This document shows, piece after piece, positions 34,853 to 43,216 of a stretch of DNA of 64,000 nucleotides (position 1 is its first letter; each line of letters begins with the position of its first letter). This DNA is from an uncultured Eubacteriales bacterium (lineage in GTDB: Bacteria > Bacillota > Clostridia > Tissierellales > Peptoniphilaceae). The notes under the pieces are model-generated. The model searched no databases. It was not told the origin of the DNA and worked only from the letters and a program-made list of their open reading frames with translations. The DNA lies in contig UQFH01000003.1 in NCBI GenBank assembly GCA_900540185.1, positions 1-64,000 on the forward strand, given 5' to 3'. The position numbers were made by a program, and so were the translations under genes.

Positions 34853-34904
34853 TTGACGTTTTTAAAATTAAATGATATAATAACATATAGAAAGATTTCT
34901 ATAT
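34853..34904 (+). promoter_or_regulatory. ars promoter with perfect palindromic operator
   Basis: TTGACG (34853-34858), 17-base spacer, TATAAT (34876-34881). ATATAGAAA (34885-34893), GA, TTTCTATAT (34896-34904) is a perfect 9-2-9 inverted repeat over the transcription start, positioned for repression by the ArsR encoded just downstream. Confidence 0.88.
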
Positions 34905-34915
34905 GAGGTGAGATT

Positions 34916-35329
34916 TTGGATAAGGTATATAACGATACAGCGAAAATATTGAAAGTGTTGTCCGATCCGAAGCGTTTGCGCATCGTGGATATGCTTTCTT
35001 GCGGTGAGCTGTGTGCTTGCGAACTTTTGGAGGCGTTTCATATAACGCAACCTACTTTGTCTCACGACATGAAGCAGCTCGTGAATTTAAAATTGGTGAA
35101 TTTTCGCAGAGAAGGAAAAAATGTTTATTATTGGCTGAATCAGTCCACTTTGAACAATTTGCAGAAAACTTTAGATATCATCTTCTCAGATAAACCGGAT
35201 TGTATCTGTCACAAGATTTTAAATACCGGAAGAGAAGCTGATTCCAATTGCGATTGCTGTTGCGACGGCGAAAGTGAATCGGATTGTGGTTGCGAAAGCG
35301 ATGGAGACTGCAGTTGTGGGACAAAATAA
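34916..35329 (+). CDS. arsR: ArsR-family repressor with Cys-rich tail
   Basis: 137 residues from TTG 34916 (GAGGTGAG upstream). Winged-helix core with the inducer site LSCGELCACELLEAF, the classical ArsR metalloid motif, and the recognition helix ITQPTLSHDMKQL. Beyond the usual length of about 105 residues it carries a tail of about 35 residues with eleven Cys (CIC, then CDCCC, CGC and CSC, spaced by Asp/Glu/Ser). The tail may bind As(III) or other thiophilic metals. It represses the ars operon until arsenite binds. Confidence 0.93.
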   Translation: MDKVYNDTAKILKVLSDPKRLRIVDMLSCGELCACELLEAFHITQPTLSHDMKQLVNLKLVNFRREGKNVYYWLNQSTLNNLQKTLDIIFSDKPDCICHKILNTGREADSNCDCCCDGESESDCGCESDGDCSCGTK

Positions 35330-35332
35330 GAT

Positions 35333-35420
35333 TTACAATTCTGTTTGAATTGTAATCATACGCCGATGCATATTTTGGCATCGGCTATAATTAAAAGACA
35401 CATATAGAAAATCTTCAATG
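35333..35420 (+). promoter_or_regulatory. Hairpins and operator half-site between arsR and arsD
   Basis: Two perfect hairpins, TTACAATTC/GAATTGTAA (35333-35355) and GCCGATGC/GCATCGGC (35362-35385), lie between the genes; neither has a T run. TATAAT follows at 35386-35391 and ATATAGAAAATCTTC at 35402, which matches the left half of the ArsR operator. This may be an attenuator or an internal ArsR-controlled promoter. Confidence 0.5.
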
Positions 35421-35441
35421 TATTATAAAGGAGAGATTATT

Positions 35442-35939
35442 CTGAGCAAGATGTGTATCTATGAACCTGCCCTATGTTGTGAAACGGGGCTTTGCGGAGT
35501 AAATGTGGACCCTGAACTTCTTCGTATTTCTACAGTTTTGAATACGTTAAAAAATGAAGGGGTAGAAATTGAAAGATTTAATTTAAACAGCGCACCAATG
35601 GAATTTGTCAAAAATAATATTGTCAACCAATATTTAAATGATAAGGGTGTCGAAGGTTTGCCTGTTGTGACTTTGGACGGAGAGATTGTAATAGAGGGAA
35701 GGTATCCTGCAAATGATGAGATATTGACTCTCTTAAAGCTTCCGGCGGAAATGCTTCTCCCAAAAGGGGCGACTTCATGTTGTTGCGGAGACGATGACGA
35801 CACTTGTTGCAGCGGAGACGATGGCGACACATGTTGCAGCGGAGACAATGACGACACATGTTGCAGCGGAGACGCAAAGGAAAAAGAAGTTTCAAAGAAT
35901 GACAAAAAAGAAGGAGGATGTTCTTGTGGATGTTGTTAA
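35442..35939 (+). CDS. arsD: Arsenic metallochaperone ArsD with Cys-repeat extension
   Basis: 165 residues if the CTG at 35442 is used (AAAGGAG at optimal spacing); ATG 35451 is the alternative. The core shows the ArsD signature IYEPALCCETGLCGV with the Cys pair and third Cys that bind arsenite. It delivers As(III) to ArsA. After about residue 110 comes an unusual tail: a CCC triplet, three near-identical nine-residue units ending in TCCSGD, a Lys-rich spacer, and a final CSCGCC. Ordinary ArsD proteins end near residue 120. The tail adds about thirteen Cys, a probable metalloid sponge. Confidence 0.92.
   Translation: MSKMCIYEPALCCETGLCGVNVDPELLRISTVLNTLKNEGVEIERFNLNSAPMEFVKNNIVNQYLNDKGVEGLPVVTLDGEIVIEGRYPANDEILTLLKLPAEMLLPKGATSCCCGDDDDTCCSGDDGDTCCSGDNDDTCCSGDAKEKEVSKNDKKEGGCSCGCC
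35787..35867 (+). repeat. Three tandem 27-bp repeats within arsD
   Basis: Copies at 35787-35813, 35814-35840 and 35841-35867, each differing from the next at only two to four bases. Each encodes a nine-residue unit with a vicinal Cys pair. High identity suggests recent expansion and possible copy-number variation. Confidence 0.93.
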
Positions 35940-35958
35940 GAAAAATGGGGGGACAAAT

Positions 35959-37701
35959 ATGTATGAACTTTTTATGCCTGACAAAAACCATCTGACAAAG
36001 TATCTTTTCTTTACCGGAAAAGGCGGTGTCGGAAAAACTTCAATTGCCTGTGCCACGGCTGTAAAGCTTGCGGATGAAGGAAAAAAAGTGCTTCTTATAA
36101 GCACTGATCCCGCATCCAATTTGCAGGATGTTTTTGATAAGAAGTTGGACAACAAGGGTGTTAAAATCGATGAAGTGAGCGGACTTACGGTTTTGAATCT
36201 TGATCCGATAGAGGCGGCAGAGGAATACAAAGAGAGTGTAATTTCGCCGTACAGAGGTAAGCTTCCTCAATCGGTTATTGCCAATATGGAGGAGCAGTTA
36301 TCCGGTTCGTGCACTGTTGAAATTGCTGCATTTAATGAGTTTTCAAATTTCATAACCGACGGCGAAATTTCTGAAAAATATGACAATATTATTTTTGATA
36401 CGGCTCCTACAGGGCACACTCTTAGAATGTTACAACTTCCGTCGGCATGGAGCGGTTTTATAAGTGAAAATACTCACGGTGCATCTTGTTTGGGACAACT
36501 TTCAGGGTTGGAGAGCAAAAAGGATATTTATAAAAAAGCTGTGGAAACTTTGAGTGATAAGAATCTGACGACACTTATTTTGGTTACAAGAGCCGAGGAA
36601 ACTCCTATTAAGGAAGCAATGAGAGCGTCTCAGGAACTCGCACAGCTTGATATAAATAATCAGATTATGATTATCAACGGTGTTTTAACGGAGCCGACGG
36701 ACGAGGTTTCCAAAAAGCTCTTTAATAAACAGCAAAATGCTTTAAAAGATATGCCGGAGCACTTGAGAAGGATGAAGACTTATATTGTTCCTTTAAGAGC
36801 GTACAATGTTGTAGGGATAGATAATATTCGTACATTATTTACAGACGACAAAATTTATGATGAGGTTGAAAAATCGGAAGTAGATAAATTGCCACATTTG
36901 AGAGAGGTAATTGACGATTTATATAAAAACGGCAGAAAAGTTATTTTCACTATGGGAAAGGGAGGCGTCGGAAAAACAACTGTTGCAGCTGCTATTGCAA
37001 TGGGAATGGCAGAAAAAGGTGTGAAGGTAAATCTCGCAACAACAGACCCGGCGGCACATTTAAAATATGTTATAAATGAAAATAAAAACATATCTATGAG
37101 TCATATAGATGAAAAAGAAGAGTTGAAAAAATATCAGGAAGAGGTTTTATCGAAGGCTAGGGAAACGATGTCCGAAGATGATTTGGAATATATAAAAGAG
37201 GATTTGCGCTCTCCTTGCACACAGGAAATTGCAGTATTCCGCGCTTTTGCGGAAATTGTGGACGAATGTGATGATAAGGTCGTAGTTATAGACACCGCGC
37301 CTACAGGACATACGCTTCTTTTGTTGGATTCATCCCAAAGCTATCACAAAGAAGTTCAACGAACACAGGGAGGAAATATTCCGGAATCGGTCAAAAATCT
37401 TTTACCGAGATTGCGTTCGGAGGAAACCGAGGTTGTAATAGTAACACTTGCCGAGGCAACGCCTGTGTATGAAGCGCTACGTTTGGAGGACGATTTAAAG
37501 AGAGCGAACCTCCCTGTAAAATGGTGGATAATAAATTCTTCACTTTATAAAGCGAACTCGACAGACAAGTTGCTTGCGGCAAAGGGAAATGAGGAAGTCA
37601 AGTGGATAAAGAAAGTTGAAGAGCATTCTAATGGAAATTTTGCTGTAATTGAGTGGAAAGCAGATGAAATAAAAGGCGAAAAACTTAAAGAATTATTTTA
37701 A
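35959..37701 (+). CDS. arsA: Arsenite-transporting ATPase ArsA
   Basis: 580 residues from ATG 35959; the longer open frame back to 35794 is the shadow of the arsD repeats. Two homologous halves, each with a deviant Walker A (GKGGVGKTS near residue 19 and GKGGVGKTT near 335) and the DTAPTGHTL signature. Metalloid-binding Cys are visible in SGSCTVEIAAF, HGASCLGQL and SPCTQEIAVF. It couples ATP hydrolysis to arsenite extrusion and takes As(III) from ArsD. Twenty bases after arsD; twelve before acr3. Confidence 0.96.
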   Translation: MYELFMPDKNHLTKYLFFTGKGGVGKTSIACATAVKLADEGKKVLLISTDPASNLQDVFDKKLDNKGVKIDEVSGLTVLNLDPIEAAEEYKESVISPYRGKLPQSVIANMEEQLSGSCTVEIAAFNEFSNFITDGEISEKYDNIIFDTAPTGHTLRMLQLPSAWSGFISENTHGASCLGQLSGLESKKDIYKKAVETLSDKNLTTLILVTRAEETPIKEAMRASQELAQLDINNQIMIINGVLTEPTDEVSKKLFNKQQNALKDMPEHLRRMKTYIVPLRAYNVVGIDNIRTLFTDDKIYDEVEKSEVDKLPHLREVIDDLYKNGRKVIFTMGKGGVGKTTVAAAIAMGMAEKGVKVNLATTDPAAHLKYVINENKNISMSHIDEKEELKKYQEEVLSKARETMSEDDLEYIKEDLRSPCTQEIAVFRAFAEIVDECDDKVVVIDTAPTGHTLLLLDSSQSYHKEVQRTQGGNIPESVKNLLPRLRSEETEVVIVTLAEATPVYEALRLEDDLKRANLPVKWWIINSSLYKANSTDKLLAAKGNEEVKWIKKVEEHSNGNFAVIEWKADEIKGEKLKELF

Positions 37702-37712
37702 AGGAGAAGTAA

Positions 37713-38750
37713 ATGGAGGAAAATAAAAAAATAACCGCATTTCAAAGACATCTATCGCTTTGGGTGCTTTTGTGTATGGCGGTCGGGATTTTAATAGGCA
37801 GATTTCTGCCGGGCGTTACGGAGTTTTTAGGTAAGCTTGAAGTTTCAAATATATCGATTCCGATTGCAGTTTTAATTTGGATTATGATTTATCCGATGAT
37901 GATAAAAGTGGACTTTAACAGTGTTAAAGAAGTGGGTAAAAATCCAAAAGGTTTGTATATGACATGGATTGTAAACTGGCTTATAAAGCCGTTTACGATG
38001 TATGGAATAGTATATTTCTTTCTGTTTGTGATTTTTAAAAACTATATTTCTCCGGACCTTGCAAGAGAGTATCTTGCGGGGGCGGTTCTTTTAGGGGCGG
38101 CTCCATGTACGGCTATGGTTTTTGTCTGGAGTGCACTCACAAACGGAAACCCGGCTTATACTGTTGTGCAGGTGGCAACAAATAACTTAATAATACTTGT
38201 CGCTTTTGTGCCGATTGTAAAATTTTTGCTCGGGGTTTCAAATGTAAGCGTGCCTTATAGTACTCTCTTTTTGAGCGTTTTTCTGTTTGTTGTAATTCCA
38301 CTTGTGGGTGGAATTGTGACAAGGATGACGGTTCTAAAAAAACGCGGCAAAGAATACTTCGAAAGCGAATTTGTTCACAAATTTGACGGAATTACGACTG
38401 TGGGACTTTTACTAACGCTGGTTTTGATTTTTGCATCGCAGGCGGAAGTGATTCTTTCAAATCCGGTTCATATCATTCTTATAGCGATTCCTTTGATAAT
38501 ACAGACATTTTTTATTTTCTTTGTTTCTTTCGGAGTTGCAAAGTCAATACGTTTACCGTTTGATATTGCGGCACCGGCGGGAATGATTGGCGCATCGAAT
38601 TTTTTTGAGTTGGCGGTTGCGGTTGCAATTGCACTTTTCGGAACGACAAGTCCTGCAGCGCTTGCGACAACTGTCGGAGTTTTAACGGAAGTGCCGGTGA
38701 TGCTCACTCTAGTAAAAATTGCAAATAATTCAAGAGATAAATTTGAATGA
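37713..38750 (+). CDS. acr3: Arsenite efflux permease, ACR3 family
   Basis: 345 residues with ten predicted membrane segments. The ACR3 signature GAAPCTAMVFVWSALT holds the essential Cys; IYPMMIKVDF and the helix ending TNNLIIL are also typical. ACR3 carriers export As(OH)3 and can work with ArsA. Last gene of arsR-arsD-arsA-acr3. AAGGAGAAG lies before the ATG. Confidence 0.95.
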   Translation: MEENKKITAFQRHLSLWVLLCMAVGILIGRFLPGVTEFLGKLEVSNISIPIAVLIWIMIYPMMIKVDFNSVKEVGKNPKGLYMTWIVNWLIKPFTMYGIVYFFLFVIFKNYISPDLAREYLAGAVLLGAAPCTAMVFVWSALTNGNPAYTVVQVATNNLIILVAFVPIVKFLLGVSNVSVPYSTLFLSVFLFVVIPLVGGIVTRMTVLKKRGKEYFESEFVHKFDGITTVGLLLTLVLIFASQAEVILSNPVHIILIAIPLIIQTFFIFFVSFGVAKSIRLPFDIAAPAGMIGASNFFELAVAVAIALFGTTSPAALATTVGVLTEVPVMLTLVKIANNSRDKFE

Positions 38751-38756
38751 TATTAT

Positions 38757-38790
38757 AAAATATCCGGAAAAATATTTCCGGGTATTTTTA
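38757..38790 (+). terminator. Terminator of the ars operon
   Basis: AAAATATCCGGAAA / TTTCCGGGTATTTTT stem, near perfect, with a T tail, a few bases after the acr3 stop. Confidence 0.88.
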
Positions 38791-38864
38791 ATTGTCTTAT
38801 TGTTTTAAGTTTCATTTGTAGTTTTATACAAAAAATATTATAATAGAATGAGGAGGATAAAATT

Positions 38865-39992
38865 ATGTATTTAAAAAATGGAAAATATTTGACAAGGGAA
38901 GGAATTTTAAAAGATAATCCGGGAATTTTGGTGGAAGACGGAAAGATAAAATCGATTGGAGAAAGTTCAGACAAAGATGTAATCGACTGCACGGGGAAAA
39001 TTATTTTTCCGGGATTTGTTGAAGCACACTGTCACACGGGTCTTGATGAACAAGATATCGGTTACGAAGGACAGGACTACAACGAAGCAAGCGATCCGAT
39101 TCAAGCCGATTGCCGCGGAATCGACGCTATAAATCCTTTCGAATCAGGCATAAAGGATGCAATGGAAGGTGGAGTTACAACTTTTAACGCAGGTCCGGGT
39201 TCTGCAAATGTTATCGGCGGCACTTTCTGCTGTTTGAAATCATACGGCACATGCGTCGACGAAATGGTTGTAAAAAAAGAGAGCGCAATGAAAATCGCAT
39301 TCGGCGAAAATCCAAAGAGATTTTATGGACAATCGAAGAGCAAGAGTCCGTACACAAGAATGAAAATTGCTTCACTTTTGAGAGAATATATAAACAAAGC
39401 TATAGAATACGGAAAAGACAAGGAACACAAATTCGATTTGGGACTTGAAGCTTTCCAAAAAGTTATAAATCACGAAATCCCTCTAAAGGCACACTGCCAC
39501 AGAGCGGACGACATTGCGACCGCAATAAGAATCGCAAAAGAATTTGATCTCGACCTCACACTTGACCACGTGACGGAAGGACACAAAATTGTAGATTTGA
39601 TTAAAGATTCGGGATACAGTTGTATTGTAGGACCGAGTTTCGGCGGAAGAAGTAAAGTTGAACTTAAGGACAAATGCTTTGAAACTGCAGGAGTTTTGGC
39701 AAATGCGGGCGTTAAAGTTGCAATTATGACAGACTCGACGGTTATACCGCTTCAAGACCTTACAATGTGCGCAATGCTCGCATACAGACACGGCATGAAA
39801 AAAGAAGATGCATACAAATCAATCACGATAAACGCCGCAGAAATTATCGGAGTTGAAGACAGAGTCGGCTCGATTGAAGAAGGAAAAGACGCGGACTTTG
39901 CAATTTTCAACGAAGATTTTATGGAATCCACAAACGCAAGATGTGTAAAGACGATAATTGACGGAAAGGTTAGATTTAGTGAAGAAATATAA
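38865..39992 (+). CDS. Metal-dependent amidohydrolase (imidazolonepropionase-like)
   Basis: 375 residues. TIM-barrel amidohydrolase with metal ligands in FVEAHCHTG (HxH), His in KAHCHRADD, His in LDHVTEG and the final Asp in IMTDSTVIP. The small beta domain is formed from both ends (ILVEDGKIKSIGE and GKDADFAIF). Close in style to imidazolonepropionase-like or dipeptidase-like enzymes; substrate unknown. AGGAGG precedes the ATG. It overlaps the HAD gene by 14 bases. Confidence 0.9.
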   Translation: MYLKNGKYLTREGILKDNPGILVEDGKIKSIGESSDKDVIDCTGKIIFPGFVEAHCHTGLDEQDIGYEGQDYNEASDPIQADCRGIDAINPFESGIKDAMEGGVTTFNAGPGSANVIGGTFCCLKSYGTCVDEMVVKKESAMKIAFGENPKRFYGQSKSKSPYTRMKIASLLREYINKAIEYGKDKEHKFDLGLEAFQKVINHEIPLKAHCHRADDIATAIRIAKEFDLDLTLDHVTEGHKIVDLIKDSGYSCIVGPSFGGRSKVELKDKCFETAGVLANAGVKVAIMTDSTVIPLQDLTMCAMLAYRHGMKKEDAYKSITINAAEIIGVEDRVGSIEEGKDADFAIFNEDFMESTNARCVKTIIDGKVRFSEEI

Positions 39993-40599
39993 GAATCTCA
40001 TCTTCGACTGCGACGGGACACTCCTCGACTCAAACGAGGCGACTGTCGGAGCCTTTGACGCATTTGCAAGGCTCATGATTAATCGCGGCTTGACGGAAAA
40101 AGAAGCGGATGATATTTTTCACGCTTCTTCCGAGCAGTCGGTCATAAATCTTGGAATTCTGACAACCGCTGCAAACATGCTGAAACTTGCGGAACTTTAC
40201 GATGCGAACAGCGGAAGTATAAAGTTTTTCGACGGCATTGAAGATGTGCTTGCAATTTTGAAGGACAAGAAAATAAACATGGGCGTTGCGACAAACAGAA
40301 GCGAGAGCGAGACTTTGGTTGCGATGAATGTGAACGGAATCGGGAAATATATCGACAAATTCACATGCAGGGACTACGGTGAAAATCCGAAGCCGTCGGG
40401 CGACATGCTTAAATATTATTTGGAAAAGCACAATCTCAAAAAAGAGGAAACGCTAATGCTTGGAAACGCAATTGCGGACCATTTGGCGGCGCTCGACGCC
40501 GGCATTGACTACGCTTATTGCATGTGGGGCACAAACCTCAAGCACGATGCCGAAGCGATTGAAATTGAAAAACCGGAGGACATTTTAAAACTGGTATGA
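39979..40599 (+). CDS. HAD-family hydrolase (phosphoglycolate phosphatase-like)
   Basis: 206 residues from GTG 39979, which gives the expected start MKKYKNLIFDCDGTLLDSN; the earlier TTG at 39958 adds residues of the preceding gene. Motif I DCDGT, motif II Thr in VATNRS, Lys in ENPKPSG and motif IV LGNAIADHLAA with Asp. A four-helix cap lies after motif I. Removes phosphate from small metabolites. Overlaps maf by four bases. Confidence 0.88.
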   Translation: MKKYKNLIFDCDGTLLDSNEATVGAFDAFARLMINRGLTEKEADDIFHASSEQSVINLGILTTAANMLKLAELYDANSGSIKFFDGIEDVLAILKDKKINMGVATNRSESETLVAMNVNGIGKYIDKFTCRDYGENPKPSGDMLKYYLEKHNLKKEETLMLGNAIADHLAALDAGIDYAYCMWGTNLKHDAEAIEIEKPEDILKLV

Positions 40600-41168
40600 T
40601 TATTTTGGGCAGCTCATCTCCGAGAAGAAAAGATATTTTGGACATGATGGGCGTGAAATTTAAAGTTGTAAAACCGATTGTAGACGAGGATAGCATCCGG
40701 GCGAAGTTTGACATAAAAAACGGCGACGACAAATGTGACCTAGTCAAGGAACTGGCGCATTCTAAATTAAAATCGATCGAGAAGGACTTTTCAAGCGATA
40801 CAATTCTCTGTGCGGACACACTTGTATTTTTAGGAAATGAAGCTCTTGGAAAACCGAAAGATCACGAAGATGCGAATAGAATGCTCCGAGAATTACTCGG
40901 AAAAACTCACGAGGTTATCACCGGAGTTTCGATAAAAAAAGACGGAGAAGTGAGAACATTTTCCGTGGAGACCAAGGTAAAATTTAGAGAAAATTCGGAG
41001 CTTATTTCGAGACTCATCGAGGAGTATGTCGAGAGCGGAGAAAGCGACGGAAAGGCCGGAGCGTACGGAATCCAGGATAGCGGTGCACTCTTTGTCGACT
41101 CGATTGACGGGGACTACTACAATGTTGTGGGACTTCCGATCGACGCGGTTTTGGGTGTTATGGAATAA
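40596..41168 (+). CDS. maf: Maf-like nucleoside triphosphate pyrophosphatase
   Basis: 190 residues. Starts ILGSSSPRRKDIL, the Maf nucleotide-binding signature, followed by LCADTLVFLG, KPKDHEDANRML and the C-terminal KAGAYGIQDSGALFVDSI. Maf proteins hydrolyse modified or non-canonical NTPs and are often near division genes, though not here. Translationally coupled to the HAD gene. Confidence 0.94.
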   Translation: MIILGSSSPRRKDILDMMGVKFKVVKPIVDEDSIRAKFDIKNGDDKCDLVKELAHSKLKSIEKDFSSDTILCADTLVFLGNEALGKPKDHEDANRMLRELLGKTHEVITGVSIKKDGEVRTFSVETKVKFRENSELISRLIEEYVESGESDGKAGAYGIQDSGALFVDSIDGDYYNVVGLPIDAVLGVME

Positions 41169-41274
41169 TTTAAGATAGATACTAAGGCAACTGATTTTAT
41201 TGTCGGGATTTTTGGAAAATCTCGGGAATATTTTCGGTTGCTTTTTGTTTGGAGTTGTTTATTTGGATCTACAT

Positions 41275-41323
41275 AAAAAGTGATTAACCAATAGTTTATT
41301 TCAACTAAAGGTTAATCACTTTT
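41275..41323. terminator. Long hairpin terminator
   Basis: AAAAAGTGATTAACC (41275-41289) pairs with GGTTAATCACTTTT (41310-41323), extended inward by TAGTT/AACTA. T and A runs on both sides allow termination from either strand. Confidence 0.8.
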
Positions 41324-41374
41324 AGATAATCCTATCTCGTTTTAAATTTTTCATTAAGAGAACGATATTCTACA

Positions 41375-41776
41375 TTAATTCCATAAAAATTCCAACTCAC
41401 CTGTTGCTTCTTCAAATTTTAGAATCAAATAGTATCGACATTTTTTATCAATATTTATAGTAGCATTTGGCATATTAGAATCCAGGTGTAACAATAATTT
41501 TTTGTTATTATCCAATATTTCTGCCAAAACAAGCCCATTTTTAACTGTACTGTTTAAGCAAAAATCATAACTGCGATTTTCCTTAAACTTAAGTATTTTT
41601 TTAATACAGCCATTGCAGGATACAAATTTTATCTTACATCGTTTCTTATTTTTAAACGAAGCAATGAACAATTTAGCTGTTTTCCTACTTATAATTAAAT
41701 AACCATTAATCCACAAAGTATAAAACAATATTATGAAAAAAGTCATAAGTAATATACATATAAATAAGTAATCCAT
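41375..41776 (-). CDS. Hypothetical membrane-anchored protein
   Basis: 133 residues, not recognised. One N-terminal membrane segment (about 4-28), a Lys-rich basic stretch with CNGC (about 47-65), then a probably beta-rich C-terminal domain. GAGGGAG precedes the ATG. AT-richer than the housekeeping genes on either side and beside a transposase remnant, so possibly acquired. No functional clue. Confidence 0.65.
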   Translation of the reverse strand: MDYLFICILLMTFFIILFYTLWINGYLIISRKTAKLFIASFKNKKRCKIKFVSCNGCIKKILKFKENRSYDFCLNSTVKNGLVLAEILDNNKKLLLHLDSNMPNATINIDKKCRYYLILKFEEATGELEFLWN

Positions 41777-41929
41777 CTTCTTGTCTCCCTCTTTTTTAGA
41801 TTGTTTTTTATAACAAGTGAAAATGTTTAATTCTTTTAAGATAGTTGTACAATCTCTTTACAGCGAATATTTGAGGTGTTCCCCAAAAATTGGACTTATA
41901 CACTTATCCTTAAGCATGCTTTCTACTAG

Positions 41930-42012
41930 ACGGATAAATTTTTGAATTCGAGTGTCAAGAGTTGCGAAGCAACTTGCGAAGCCCTTGACATGAGTAAATT
42001 CAAAAAATTATA
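41930..42012. repeat. Long compound inverted repeat
   Basis: Outer arms AATTTTTGAATT / AATTCAAAAAATT, middle arms TGTCAAG / CTTGACA, and an inner hairpin GTTGC-GAA-GCAAC. The TTGCGAAGC motif occurs twice inside. It resembles the end of an insertion element or a small mobile repeat. Confidence 0.6.
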
Positions 42013-42041
42013 ATTCCGTGGCTTTTAGCAAATGTTGTTAG

Positions 42042-42164
42042 TTATGTTTTCTCCCTTAGATATAATTCTACTAGATTATTTTGTTCTTGTAAAGTCAATT
42101 TGTTTCTTTTGTTTGAGTCCATGAATGCATCGGGTCCATAGTTGTTGTAGGTTTTAATCCAGTC
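42042..42164 (-). pseudogene. Transposase OrfA-like fragment
   Basis: Minus-strand frame with no start, translating to about 40 residues: WIKTYNNYGPDAFMDSNKR then LTLQEQNNLVEL, ending at a stop. The W-x4-Y-x2-YG pattern resembles the helix-turn-helix end of IS3/IS150-type OrfA. No other part of a transposase is intact nearby. A decayed insertion-sequence remnant is likely, not certain. Confidence 0.45.
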
Positions 42165-43162
42165 TTAAGGGGAATTTATATTTATGATTTTAAATGGTTA
42201 ATTTTATAAAAGATGAGTGCAGTAGAATAAGAGAAGTGAAAATTAGAATAAAGAAGTGGAAAGATGAATAGAGATGTGGAAACTAAAATAGAAAAGAGCT
42301 GAAGCGTTGAGAATAAGAGAAAAGGTGAGAAGATAAGTGATGTGATTAAGCGAGGAGATGAAAATACGGGATTAAGTGTAGAGCATAAGAGTAGGATGGC
42401 AGAAACGGAGTTATAATATTGTGGATTACAGAAATTTTTAGAGAACAAATAAGATTTTACATAAAAGAATTTTTAAAAGCACGTTTTGTCATAGCTTATG
42501 TTTTTGCAGTCTAAATTTTAAAAATATTTGCAGAAATATAAAAAAATTAATTAAAATAAAAAATTAAGAAATAGAAATGATTATTGCGATTTTGTAACAT
42601 TGGGGAATAGGAAGGGGAATTTTTTATATTGATGGATTTAAATGGATTATTTAAAAAATTGATTGGAGTAGAATAGGAGTAGAATAGGAAAAGAGAAAAG
42701 TGGAGTAGGAAAAGAGAAGAAATTAAAATAAATTGATTTAGTTCCAAAGTATGCGAAGTAATTGCGAGTTGCATGCGAAGCGTATGCGATTTTATGCTAA
42801 GAAAAGAAAAGCAAAGAAAAGCAAATAAAACAAAAACAAAAAAAATTGTCTTAAAGTTTGTGTGTAAGTTTTAAATCGAGAACTAAAATAAATTTTTATA
42901 AAAAACGTCGCTCAAACTGTTTCGGTTCATAAAAACTCGATGCCGAAAATGCACATGCATAAAAAATAAATGCACATGCATAATATAACTATGCCAAGCA
43001 AAGCAAAGAAAAGAAAAGCAAAGCAAATAAAACAAACAAAAATAAAAAAGCAAAATAAAATATTCCCACAATTTCACAATTTGACATTTCTCGGGATATA
43101 TATTTCTAGAGTTTGATTTGTTTGTGTGTTTGTTTTTGTTTATGTTATGTAATCTGCATCAA

Positions 43163-43191
43163 TTGATATATCGTTTATAAAATGTTATAAT
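43163..43191 (+). promoter_or_regulatory. Sigma-A promoter of secA
   Basis: TTGATA (43163-43168), 17-base spacer, TATAAT (43186-43191), 26 bases before the start codon. Confidence 0.82.
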
Positions 43192-43216
43192 ATAGCTATA
43201 TGAAAGGAAGATTATT

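Larger units (their letters stand above)
41777..43200. other. Gene-poor AT-rich accessory stretch
   Basis: About 1.4 kb without an intact gene. It holds a 41-residue transposase-like remnant, a long imperfect hairpin (about 41930-42012), purine-rich text on the plus strand (42200-42760), a duplicated GCACATGCATAA element (about 42952 and 42974), and two near-copies of an AAAAGCAAA-rich low-complexity tract (42795-42845 and 43005-43065). The secA promoter lies at its right end. Confidence 0.6.

Noticed and set aside
35787..35867. Tandem repeats considered as a CRISPR-like array
   Set aside because: The repeats are contiguous, without spacers, and lie in frame within arsD.
35794..35958. N-terminal extension of ArsA
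   Set aside because: It is the shadow frame of the arsD Cys repeats; the ATPase begins at ATG 35959.
42180..42760. Purine-rich text that resembles coding DNA on the minus strand
   Set aside because: The open frames there are low-complexity (Ser/Phe/Leu-rich), lack ribosome binding sites and show no family pattern.
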